Shown: in pieces, positions 17,237 through 24,914 of the stretch
Numbering within the stretch: the first letter of the stretch is position 1
How the letters are laid out: the number at the start of each line of letters is the position of its first letter
NCBI GenBank assembly: GCA_964573205.1
Contig: CAZNIT010000012.1
Coordinates: 1-64,000 of the forward strand
Reading direction: 5' to 3'
DNA length: 64,000 nt
DNA from: QNZT01 sp964573205
GTDB taxonomy: Bacteria > Campylobacterota > Campylobacteria > Campylobacterales > QNZT01
Translations under genes and position numbers: made by a program
Notes under the pieces: generated by a model
The model's database searches: none
What the model saw: only the letters and a program-made list of their open reading frames with translations
Told to the model about the DNA's origin: nothing

Positions 17237-19123
17237 TTATTTCATATAATTTAACAGTGAAAGGGAATTGATTTTGGTCACGCTGGATAAAATTGCCTGA
17301 TAATTGAGTGAAAGTTGATTTAAATTCATATACGCTTCGGCGATATCGACATCCGTAATTTCCGATTTAAGCTCTTTGATACTAAGCTCCATACTCATAG
17401 ATCTCTCTTGGGCGACCGTAAGAGATTTGTCAAGTACTCCCACCTTTGCAAGCTGATTGTTAAAATGTGTATCGAATTGTTCGATTTTCGTGATGGAATT
17501 TTCTATCCCGATACTCCTAGGATTTTCACTTTTGGAATCCGTCTGCACTATACCGTTTCTTACGGCTTCGATGATCTCGTCAAGCTCGGCGAATATATCC
17601 ATTTGCGCTTTTTGGATTGTAATCGCATTATCGGACATGAAAGATACGGTAGGAGTATTTACACTATAATCATCGGCTTGAGAATCGTACATTGCGAACT
17701 CTATCTTGCTCAAATCGTTGGACTTATCCGTAATCCGCATTTTCCCGCTTTGATTTATTTCAACGCTCACTCTCTCTTTTGAAGCGACTATCGCCGCATC
17801 AAAGCCGCTTTTATCGTTACTTTGGGGAAGTTTGTTCGAGGTAACCATAGCCACTATGTCGTTTAATTGCCTCATCGTCATCTCGTTTGCACCCGTTTGA
17901 GTTCCGTCGGCATTATAAATATTATAAACGTCCGTACCCCCAATTGTAAATGTCGAGCCACCGTTTGAGAGTGAAAGTACTATATCCTTGGCGTTACCCT
18001 CGATATCGGTAGCCTTCATGATAAAGGATTTGCCGTCAAGCGAACCGTTTGATATGTCCGATAGTTTCGTATCGCTTCGTGCTATGGCGCCGTCGGCGAT
18101 TAGAGTTACATTTCCTTCTATATCTGAGCCGTTCTTCATAAAATAAGCGCTATCTTCGATACCGGCGGCCGCCATTTGATATCCGCTGTTTATAAAAGCG
18201 ATCTCTTTTGTACCTTGAGTCGCATGAAGTTTGAACTCAAGTTGGCTGGTACCTTTTTGCATATCAGTTATAACGATATTTCCGTTATCGTTCAACTCCA
18301 CCTCGACATTTTTATTAGTAGCGGTGTTTCCGTAACTCTCGCCTATTTTGGTTAAAAGTGTCTCGACACTCTCACCCGTATTTATCGTAAATTGATTTTT
18401 TACGCTACCGCCGTTGTGCGAAGTACCGGATAACATAAATGTAACCGGAGTGTCGTTTGTTAAGTCCTCATCGTCATCACCGACCATATCTCTGATAGTA
18501 TCGGTTCTCTTTATATATTCATCGGTCTGAAAGTTTTTCAATGAAACATTCGTACCGACTACCTTATTTACACTTTCGTCACTTCCTAAAAAAAGCGTTT
18601 TACCGTCAATATTTTGAGCGACGACCACCCCTTCACCGACAACCGTTCGGATCTTTTCACCATTACCGTTATATTGTCCGTTGGCATCGATCGGTTTTAT
18701 TGAAGTAGCGGAACCTGAAAATAGATATTGACCGGCGATCTGTGTATTCGCAATATTTATCATATGCTCTTTTTCAAGCTCCAATTCATCCGCAAGCGTC
18801 TTTAAATTATCTTTATTTAAAGCGGCGTTTGATGCATTTATCAATCTGTTTTTTATATTTCTGACGGAATTTGCGAACTCTTGAAGTGCGGCGTCCGAAG
18901 CAGCCGTAAAATTCTTCGCTTTTTGCGTTCTATCTTGAACGCCTTTTAATTCGTTGATATGAGAATCGAGTTTCAAGGAGTCATTATATATGGTAGGATC
19001 GTCATAACTGTTTTGGATCTTTTTCCCCGATGAAATCTGCTCGGTTACTTTTTTCAACTCTTGGTTGATTTTTTGCTGATCTTGTTTGAAGTTATCATAA
19101 AGATACTGACTTGTAATTCTCAT
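17237..19123 (-). CDS. flgL: Flagellar hook-associated protein 3 (hook-filament junction)
   Basis: The 628-residue protein opens with the flagellin-like coiled coil MRITSQYLYDNFKQDQQKIN, including the EQISSGKKIQNSYDDPTIYND segment that defines FlgL/flagellin D0-D1 helices, and ends with a matching C-terminal helix (EITDVDIAEAYMNLNQLSLNYQAILS). The centre (about 140-530) is an expanded surface domain, making it longer than enterobacterial FlgL (about 320) but similar to other Campylobacterota. It joins the hook to the filament and is exported by the flagellar type III system. It stands alone here, in opposite orientation to hup. An alternative promoter of FliA type is suggested upstream. Confidence 0.9.
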   Translation of the reverse strand: MRITSQYLYDNFKQDQQKINQELKKVTEQISSGKKIQNSYDDPTIYNDSLKLDSHINELKGVQDRTQKAKNFTAASDAALQEFANSVRNIKNRLINASNAALNKDNLKTLADELELEKEHMINIANTQIAGQYLFSGSATSIKPIDANGQYNGNGEKIRTVVGEGVVVAQNIDGKTLFLGSDESVNKVVGTNVSLKNFQTDEYIKRTDTIRDMVGDDDEDLTNDTPVTFMLSGTSHNGGSVKNQFTINTGESVETLLTKIGESYGNTATNKNVEVELNDNGNIVITDMQKGTSQLEFKLHATQGTKEIAFINSGYQMAAAGIEDSAYFMKNGSDIEGNVTLIADGAIARSDTKLSDISNGSLDGKSFIMKATDIEGNAKDIVLSLSNGGSTFTIGGTDVYNIYNADGTQTGANEMTMRQLNDIVAMVTSNKLPQSNDKSGFDAAIVASKERVSVEINQSGKMRITDKSNDLSKIEFAMYDSQADDYSVNTPTVSFMSDNAITIQKAQMDIFAELDEIIEAVRNGIVQTDSKSENPRSIGIENSITKIEQFDTHFNNQLAKVGVLDKSLTVAQERSMSMELSIKELKSEITDVDIAEAYMNLNQLSLNYQAILSSVTKINSLSLLNYMK

Positions 19124-19169
19124 TTAAAACTCCCGTTTTCGCTACGATAGACTCTACTTTCTAATACAA

Positions 19170-19177
19170 ATATCGGC
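19170..19177 (-). promoter_or_regulatory. Possible sigma-28 (FliA) -10 element of flgL
   Basis: GCCGATAT on the minus strand, about 47 bases upstream of the flgL ATG, matches the -10 of FliA promoters. The -35 match is poor, so this is only a candidate. No sigma-54 GG-N10-GC element was found nearby. Confidence 0.3.
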
Positions 19178-19275
19178 TTAAACGACTGAAAATATAGTTT
19201 TTTTATGAAAATTTTGTTTTTTTAAGGAAAAAATTGTAACATACTCAGATTTCAAATTTTAAAGGAAGGTAAATT

Positions 19276-19557
19276 ATGAAAAAAGCTGATTTAATTCAAG
19301 CGATCTCCGAGAAAACAGGTTTGTCGAAAAAAGATACAGCATCAACTATCGATGCCGCTTTAGAGGTAATCGAAGAAGCGCTTGTAAACAAGAAAAGCGT
19401 AAGTTTCATAGGTTTTGGTACTTTTTCCACCGCTCCTAGAGCCGCAAGAACCGCAAGAGTACCGGGTACCGATAAAGTCGTTAAAGTCCCTGCGACAACA
19501 GCGGTAAAATTCAAAGTAGGCAAAAAACTCAAAGAAGCCGTAGCCAACGCTAAGTAA
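19276..19557 (+). CDS. hup: DNA-binding protein HU
   Basis: The 93-residue protein is an HU/IHF family histone-like protein: MKKADLIQAISEKTGLSKKD begins the dimerisation helices, and GFGTFSTAPRAARTARVPGT is the DNA-binding arm region. It bends and compacts DNA as a homodimer and is probably the main HU of the cell. AAAGGAAGG lies before the ATG. It is monocistronic, with a hairpin terminator behind it and tRNA-Leu next. Confidence 0.95.
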   Translation: MKKADLIQAISEKTGLSKKDTASTIDAALEVIEEALVNKKSVSFIGFGTFSTAPRAARTARVPGTDKVVKVPATTAVKFKVGKKLKEAVANAK

Positions 19558-19563
19558 TTTAAC

Positions 19564-19605
19564 AAAGTCTGTGTACTTTTTCGTTAAAATACACGGACTT
19601 TTCAT
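19564..19605 (+). terminator. Terminator of hup
   Basis: An approximately 12-bp stem (AAAGTCTGTGTA at 19564-19575 pairing with TACACGGACTTT at 19590-19601, one G-T pair) closes a 14-base loop and ends in TTTTC. It lies 6 bases after the hup stop and just before tRNA-Leu. Confidence 0.55.
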
Positions 19606-19609
19606 CTGT

Positions 19610-19696
19610 GCCTGGGTGGTGAAATTGGTAGACACGTCGGATTCAAAATCCGATGGCAGCGATGCCGTACCGGTTCGAGTCCGGTCCTAGGTACCA
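19610..19696 (+). tRNA. tRNA-Leu (anticodon CAA)
   Basis: An 87-base class II tRNA folds here. Acceptor arms GCCTGGG and CCTAGGT pair with G-T wobbles at the first and fifth pairs, discriminator A, and the CCA is encoded (19694-19696). The anticodon stem TCGGA/TCCGA holds the loop TTCAAAA, giving anticodon CAA (reads UUG). A long variable arm and the GGTTCGAGTCC T-arm are present. The last 10 bases overlap the 3' end of the ligase gene on the opposite strand. Confidence 0.93.
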
Positions 19697-21255
19697 TTTT
19701 TTATTATCTCCTCTTTCAACAAAGCTTTATTTATTTTTCCAAAATGTAGCGGAATACTCTTTTTATAAACTACAATAGACGGTATCATATAATTTGGTAA
19801 ATGCTTTTTAATTTCAAACAGTAACTCATTTTTGGGAATCTCTGCGCCGCCGCTATAAACCAAAACTATCTCTTCCTCTATTTTTTCATTTTCAATACCG
19901 AAAACCGCACAAGATTGTACCTCCGGCAAGTGATCGTAAACGACTCTCTCTATCTCCGCCGGACTCACTCTGTAACCGCTCGTTTTAATCATGTCGTCTC
20001 TTCTTGAATGAAAATATATATACTCCTCTTCATCTTTATAAACATAATCTCCGCTTGCCACCACTATCTCGTCCGTCAATTTACCTTCTAGATCAATTAC
20101 CTTCTCAAGAATTTTTATACTCTTAAACCTCATCTTGGTATCTTCAGGACTATTCCAATACCCTTTATATATACAAGCACCTCTATGAATTAACTCGCCA
20201 ACCTCCCTTGGTTTACACTCTTGACCGTTTTCGTTTATGATATACAAATCGACATCGGGAATAGCTTTTCCTATCGAGGTAGGACGAATTTTTATCTGAG
20301 ACGGATCCAAATATGCGGAACGAAAAGCTTCCGATAATCCATGCATGGAGAAAAAACGCGCATCGGGAAAATAGCTCTGAATATTTTGAAGCATTTTGGA
20401 CGTCAACTTTCCACCCGAAGATGTGATAATACGCACGTGTTTTAGAGCCTCGGGTTTAGGGAGTCTGTGAGGATCTTCATCGAACATTTGAGTTATATTC
20501 ACAGGCATAATAGGTAGTACCGTCACTTTATCCCGAAGAAGATGCGCAAAGAAATCGGAAGGCAACACCATTTTATGAATAGCCAAAGTCGCTCTTTTAT
20601 AAAGCATACAAAAAATTTGATTTAATCCGTAGTCGAGATTATAAGGCAATATACCGCTGATAATATCACTCTCTTTAAGATCAAGATATCTTGATACCAC
20701 CCGAGCACCGTCAATCATGTTTCTATGAGTTATAACAATGCCTTTTGGCAATCCCGTAGCGGCGAAGCTGTAAGTAATAGCGGCATTATCAAAACTTTTT
20801 ATAGTGACGTCATACTCTTTATTGTAATATTTATATATCTCTTCAAACGAATCTATCTCTCTATTTACCGACTCGAAGGTAACCACTTTTCCTTTAAAAT
20901 CGCTTTTTCGGATATTATCAAGTTTACTCTCGTCAGTAACTATACATTTTATATCACAATCGTTGACTATATATTGCACCTGTTCAGGCTTTAAAAATCT
21001 AGTGATCGGAACAAAAATATATTCTGTTGACAAGAGAGCTAAAATAGCGATAACCTGTTCGATGGATTTATTTGAATATATACCTACACGACTGCCTTTT
21101 GGAAGGTTTAGTTCACTAAAATAGTGAGCTACCTGATTCACCTTTTTAAAAAGTTGATCGAAGGTCAAACTTTTTAATTCATGAACAATCGCGATTTTAT
21201 CCGGATGAGTCTGGCTGGAGACTTCCAGCAGATTTCTGATACAGTTAACCGACAT
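19687..21255 (-). CDS. AMP-forming acyl-/amino-acid ligase (ANL superfamily) coupled to glutamate mutase
   Basis: The 522-residue protein is an adenylate-forming ligase with a standalone two-domain layout. Recognisable core motifs are ITYSFAATGLPKG (A3, 160-172; its consensus TSGTTG is altered to SFAATG), HGLSEA (A5), ASGDYVYKDEE (A7), SRRDDMIKTSGYRVSPAEIE (A8) and HFGKINKALLK with the catalytic Lys507 (A10). No carrier-protein domain or nearby carrier gene is seen, so the acceptor may be CoA. It overlaps the mutL-type gene by 11 bases and is the last gene of the glutamate mutase operon, suggesting it activates 3-methylaspartate or a product of it (inference; compare VinN of vicenistatin synthesis). 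Its stop codon and last codons are the antisense of the tRNA-Leu acceptor end. Confidence 0.8.
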   Translation of the reverse strand: MSVNCIRNLLEVSSQTHPDKIAIVHELKSLTFDQLFKKVNQVAHYFSELNLPKGSRVGIYSNKSIEQVIAILALLSTEYIFVPITRFLKPEQVQYIVNDCDIKCIVTDESKLDNIRKSDFKGKVVTFESVNREIDSFEEIYKYYNKEYDVTIKSFDNAAITYSFAATGLPKGIVITHRNMIDGARVVSRYLDLKESDIISGILPYNLDYGLNQIFCMLYKRATLAIHKMVLPSDFFAHLLRDKVTVLPIMPVNITQMFDEDPHRLPKPEALKHVRIITSSGGKLTSKMLQNIQSYFPDARFFSMHGLSEAFRSAYLDPSQIKIRPTSIGKAIPDVDLYIINENGQECKPREVGELIHRGACIYKGYWNSPEDTKMRFKSIKILEKVIDLEGKLTDEIVVASGDYVYKDEEEYIYFHSRRDDMIKTSGYRVSPAEIERVVYDHLPEVQSCAVFGIENEKIEEEIVLVYSGGAEIPKNELLFEIKKHLPNYMIPSIVVYKKSIPLHFGKINKALLKEEIIKNGT

Positions 21256-22429
21256 GATCTCTCCTTAACGTCCATATCTCATAGTTTCGATCTATGACGA
21301 TGGTTGGAATTTTTGTATAATTTAACAACTTTTTATAAACGAAACGAAGAATCCTCTCTATCTCCTCTTGAGAAAGTACTTTCGTTATTCCTCCCGTAAA
21401 AACTATACTCTTTAATCTCTCAAGACGAAGCGTCAAATAGCCTTTATGAGAAGGAGATACTTTATAAAGAACCAAAAAGATGGAAAGAAGCATCAAAATC
21501 TTCGTAGAGTGTTCACTCTTCTCGTCCAATATATTTTCAGTAACGTTGAGATAGTTTAAAAGCTCATATACAAACTCGTTGTTTTTGGCACTAAATACGA
21601 GACTCTCTCTTGATTTATATACTCCGAGTTTCTTGAAAACCAAACGATCGTAGCCGCTTTCAACTACGAGATTATCCTCTACAAGATCGGTACTATAATG
21701 AATATCCGTAGTAGCTCCGCCTATATCTATCAATATAAACGGATCGACGACATCATAAAATTTTTCCGATATAAAAGGTAAAGTTCTATTGACGATATAA
21801 GGTGTGGAGTATATTTGATTGTTCGTTACGGCATAAAGATCTTTTATATCCTCTTTGCCTATGATATCGGCTTGATAAAGGTTTACAAGATACTCTTTTA
21901 AAGACTCCTCTTTCACATGCAACCTATTGTCGATAATATTGGGTAAAATTTCACACTCCGGAATCATCTTTTTTAAAAAGTCCGCGTCACCGCTGCTTCC
22001 GACATATACTAGATTGGAATAATTCACTTTCTCGAGATATCCGATCAAATCATCCGAAAAGATATTTTTTACGCTATCGATCCCTCCGACGACAATAACG
22101 ACATCGATCATCTCGGATGCGATGGGATAAGCTTTGATATTCGGATAAAGTATGGTATCTATAATGTTAATACCGGAGTTATAAGCAATATTTGTCGCGA
22201 ATTTCAAACTGAAAGAGTTGGTAAGTCCTATAATCAAAGTGCTTAATCCACCGTTTGCCGAACTACATATATAGACATTCTCTTTATCGTACATTTGGAT
22301 AATATCCGAGCATTTTTCATTCAAATCGTCGAAAATATTCTTATCGAAATTTCTAAAATATTGTTTTATGCTTTTTGAGTCTTTGATTTTAAAATAGGTG
22401 CTGCCTATATCTATAAACAACTTTTTCAT
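21245..22429 (-). CDS. glmL: Glutamate mutase reactivase-like protein MutL (ASKHA ATPase)
   Basis: The 394-residue protein has the actin-like ATPase signatures DIGSTYFK (7-14) and LIDIGGATTDIH (233-244) and a late IVFTGGITKV segment, matching the MutL/GlmL family encoded between or beside glutamate mutase subunits in clostridia. It is thought to exchange damaged cobalamin on the mutase. Its ATG overlaps the glmE stop (ATGA), and its end overlaps the ligase start, so all four genes are translationally coupled. It is somewhat shorter than clostridial MutL (about 460). Confidence 0.85.
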   Translation of the reverse strand: MKKLFIDIGSTYFKIKDSKSIKQYFRNFDKNIFDDLNEKCSDIIQMYDKENVYICSSANGGLSTLIIGLTNSFSLKFATNIAYNSGINIIDTILYPNIKAYPIASEMIDVVIVVGGIDSVKNIFSDDLIGYLEKVNYSNLVYVGSSGDADFLKKMIPECEILPNIIDNRLHVKEESLKEYLVNLYQADIIGKEDIKDLYAVTNNQIYSTPYIVNRTLPFISEKFYDVVDPFILIDIGGATTDIHYSTDLVEDNLVVESGYDRLVFKKLGVYKSRESLVFSAKNNEFVYELLNYLNVTENILDEKSEHSTKILMLLSIFLVLYKVSPSHKGYLTLRLERLKSIVFTGGITKVLSQEEIERILRFVYKKLLNYTKIPTIVIDRNYEIWTLRRDHVG

Positions 22430-23790
22430 AACATGATTCCGATATCGTTTATGATTTTAGTTACGAGTGCGTTTTTATCTTCGCCCAAAGAGAGTTTGCT
22501 CTTTTCAAAAGCGAAACTTTTTTGTGAAATAGGTAAATCCCCTTTATCGTAGATTCGGATATTTCCTTCTTTATCACGCACCGTTATAACTTTGTTATTG
22601 TTTATGATATGAGGAGAAAAGGGGATCTCTATATGCCCTTTTTTTATGGCGTTAAAAACTTTTCGCCATAAAGTATCGGCACTATCGTTAAATACCGCTT
22701 CCAATATCTCCCTCACCTCTCTTTCGAGATTCTCCTCTTCTTCATGATCTTTTACAAGAGGTATTCCCTTTAAAATTCCGAGGGTATATTGTACTTTCGA
22801 TACGGCTGATGCATTCGACTCTTTCGTAGGAATCCCGAATGCTTCGTCTTTTGTTTTCGTTATGATTTTATCGGCTCCCACAAGCGCGGCTATAACCGTA
22901 CTAGTCGTTATCAAAGATTCGGAATGTTCTTTATTTCTGGGAAAAGCCCCCATCCACTGATGATAAACGAGATTTATAGCGGCATCTTCGAAACCGAACT
23001 CGTCGGCATACTTTCTGGAGAGTTTTTTGATGACATTCGAAGTAACGACATCTTGTAAAATCGTTCCTGTTTGCGAAAAACTGACCGAAAAAGATTTAAC
23101 ACCCTCCTCCAAAGATAAAAGCATCTCTATGATCTGAATGGCTATGACAATCGCCGGCGGCTGTAATGTGGCGCTTAATGGTCCGAAAGATTCACGGTTG
23201 ACCGGTTCATTCAAATCTGAGTACAAAGCGCATACTTTTTCTACATATTTCCAATATATAAAAGCTTTATCGAGTGGAAAATTTTTTGAATACGGTAAAA
23301 GATAGGTGATAGGGCCGCCCTCGATTTCAAATATACCCGACGCTAGGGCGATCTCGACCAAAAGTCTAGCATCGGGAGTTCCATGACGAAGACTTACCGG
23401 AGTATTGAAATGAGTAACCATTTTACGAGTGGTTCGATAGCCATGATTTACAAGAGGATAACCGTTTAACATATCGACATCGTTCTCTTCGGATAATCTC
23501 AACATCTTTTGAGCGCTGGCGTAGTCGTTGAGCCTCGTATTGGAATCTATCGTAAGAGGTAGTATATCCACTCCCGCATCTTTAAACTCTTCATATAGCC
23601 TAAAAACCTTTTCGTAAGTAGGAAAACCTCCCCTTGGTTGAACAAGAATCTTTTCACTCTCTTTAAAACGATGAGATATAAAAAGATCTTTACTGGCGTT
23701 TTTTATGAAAGATTCGACTTCCGCAAAGTCGAAATGATCTACATATTCGTTGCTAAGTATCGCTTCTCTTTCTCTTTGCAGTAGCCCCAC
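22426..23790 (-). CDS. glmE: Methylaspartate (glutamate) mutase, epsilon subunit
   Basis: The 454-residue protein is the TIM-barrel catalytic subunit of adenosylcobalamin-dependent glutamate mutase (family length about 480). Comparing from memory with Clostridium cochlearium GlmE, the arginine claw that grips glutamate is intact: Arg53 (QPRGG), Arg86 (IDSNTR) and Arg135 (LRHGTPD); Glu157 (IEGGP), Tyr163 and Tyr167 are also present. It converts (S)-glutamate to (2S,3S)-3-methylaspartate by radical rearrangement. GlmS lies directly upstream (one-base overlap). The mutase has no methylaspartate ammonia-lyase gene nearby, so the fate of the product is open. Confidence 0.93.
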   Translation of the reverse strand: MGLLQREREAILSNEYVDHFDFAEVESFIKNASKDLFISHRFKESEKILVQPRGGFPTYEKVFRLYEEFKDAGVDILPLTIDSNTRLNDYASAQKMLRLSEENDVDMLNGYPLVNHGYRTTRKMVTHFNTPVSLRHGTPDARLLVEIALASGIFEIEGGPITYLLPYSKNFPLDKAFIYWKYVEKVCALYSDLNEPVNRESFGPLSATLQPPAIVIAIQIIEMLLSLEEGVKSFSVSFSQTGTILQDVVTSNVIKKLSRKYADEFGFEDAAINLVYHQWMGAFPRNKEHSESLITTSTVIAALVGADKIITKTKDEAFGIPTKESNASAVSKVQYTLGILKGIPLVKDHEEEENLEREVREILEAVFNDSADTLWRKVFNAIKKGHIEIPFSPHIINNNKVITVRDKEGNIRIYDKGDLPISQKSFAFEKSKLSLGEDKNALVTKIINDIGIML

Positions 23791-24194
23791 TACACTCTCT
23801 CCTTCAGATATTTCTCAAGCCTGTCCAAGCCGTCATTTAGATCTATCTGATGAAACACAAGATCAAAACCGTAAGATTTAAATTTCGGAACGATCACTTC
23901 GCTATCCACTTCACCCACCGCAAGATTCCCTCCGATAGCAAAGACGGTATCTTTAAGCGGGTATTTACTCTTTAATACGGGAAGATCTCTCGACCACCCT
24001 TCCGCTTCACCGTTTAAAGACGAAATAAGCACTACATTCGCGTCCGTTTCGACGGCGGCATCAAGAAACTCTTCAAGATAAGTATTTACACCGAGATTAA
24101 AAACTTCAAAGCCTCTTTGATTCAGTGAGATATCTATGAGCCTGTTAGCCACAACATGAACATCGTTACCTACAACACCCGTTACAACTTTCAT
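23790..24194 (-). CDS. glmS: Methylaspartate (glutamate) mutase, cobalamin-binding sigma subunit
   Basis: The 134-residue protein is a B12-binding flavodoxin-like domain. The cobalt-ligand motif reads DVHVVA (11-16), with axial His13 present but the usual final Gly of DxHxxG replaced by Ala. The other cobalamin loops, ISSLNG and AIGGNLAVG, are normal. It forms the E2S2 glutamate mutase with the next gene. It is the first gene of the four-gene operon, divergent from the RraA-like gene with only 90 bases between them. Confidence 0.92.
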   Translation of the reverse strand: MKVVTGVVGNDVHVVANRLIDISLNQRGFEVFNLGVNTYLEEFLDAAVETDANVVLISSLNGEAEGWSRDLPVLKSKYPLKDTVFAIGGNLAVGEVDSEVIVPKFKSYGFDLVFHQIDLNDGLDRLEKYLKERV

Positions 24195-24248
24195 TCATCA
24201 CACCTTTATTTATATGGTTTATTTTATCGGATATTTGGTTAATTAGAA

Positions 24249-24254
24249 TACAAT
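24249..24254 (+). promoter_or_regulatory. Promoter -10 of the rraA-like gene
   Basis: TACAAT lies 30 bases upstream of the ATG on the plus strand, with AAAGGA as ribosome binding site. The 90-base divergent spacer must also hold the glmS promoter, for which no clear hexamers were found. Confidence 0.4.
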
Positions 24255-24284
24255 AAAGAAAAAATAGTCTCTAAAGGATAATTT

Positions 24285-24767
24285 ATGAAGTTTCAAACGG
24301 CGGATCTATGCGATGCATATCAAAACCGTTTACAAGTGGCGGCTCCTCTATTTCACTCATATGGGGGAAGTAAAGCTTGCAAAGGACAAATCACTACGAT
24401 AGAATTGGATGAAGACAATAGTGAGTTAGTCTCTCTTTTAAAAAGCGAGGGTGAAGGTAAAATAGCCGTAGTTGACGCAAAAGCGGCATACTGCGCAATC
24501 GTAGGAGATACCCTTATGGGATTCGCCTTGAAAAACAATTGGGCCGGTATAATCGTCAACGGTTATGTCAGGGACACCAAAAACACTAAAGATATTGCGG
24601 TAGGTTTGTGGGCTCTTGGCACATGTCCGAAAAAGAGTACGAAAAAGGCTCCCGCACATACTTGTATCGAGCTAAATTTCGCAAATATCGTTTTCAAAGA
24701 GGGAGCTTATCTTTATGCGGATGAGGACGGTATAATCGTTAGTGAAGAGGAGTTAAGGATCTTTTAA
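24285..24767 (+). CDS. RraA family protein (RNase E regulator / HMG aldolase fold)
   Basis: The 160-residue protein opens with MKFQTADLCDAY, has VGDTLMGFALKNNWAGIIVNGYVRD, and ends with YADEDGIIVSEEEL: the ring-forming RraA fold with the G-x20-R-D active-site signature. Members include the RNase E inhibitor RraA and metal-dependent 4-hydroxy-4-methyl-2-oxoglutarate / oxaloacetate decarboxylases. Since Campylobacterota generally lack RNase E, an aldolase/decarboxylase role is plausible. The short length (about 160) fits the RraA branch. It is divergent from glutamate mutase; whether they are functionally linked is unknown. Confidence 0.85.
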   Translation: MKFQTADLCDAYQNRLQVAAPLFHSYGGSKACKGQITTIELDEDNSELVSLLKSEGEGKIAVVDAKAAYCAIVGDTLMGFALKNNWAGIIVNGYVRDTKNTKDIAVGLWALGTCPKKSTKKAPAHTCIELNFANIVFKEGAYLYADEDGIIVSEEELRIF

Positions 24768-24914
24768 TTTATGTTTACTATTTACACATAAAGTAAAAAA
24801 AAGATCCGTTTATCGACATAAAATCATCCAAAGAGTAAAATTTATTGTACACTAAGATCAAGAATCAGCTTGAAGCTATCTTGAAAACTTACATAATTTT
24901 ACGGGGGTTTTATA

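Noticed and set aside
19236..19241. Single TGTTAC words near hup, at 45861 and near mobB and ATP-grasp promoters
   Set aside because: Unpaired and partly explained by TACAAT or TATAAT hexamers; only the paired sites at icd and acnB are kept.
19124..19275. Sigma-54 promoter for flgL
   Set aside because: No GG-N10-GC element at the right place; only a weak FliA-type -10 was noted.
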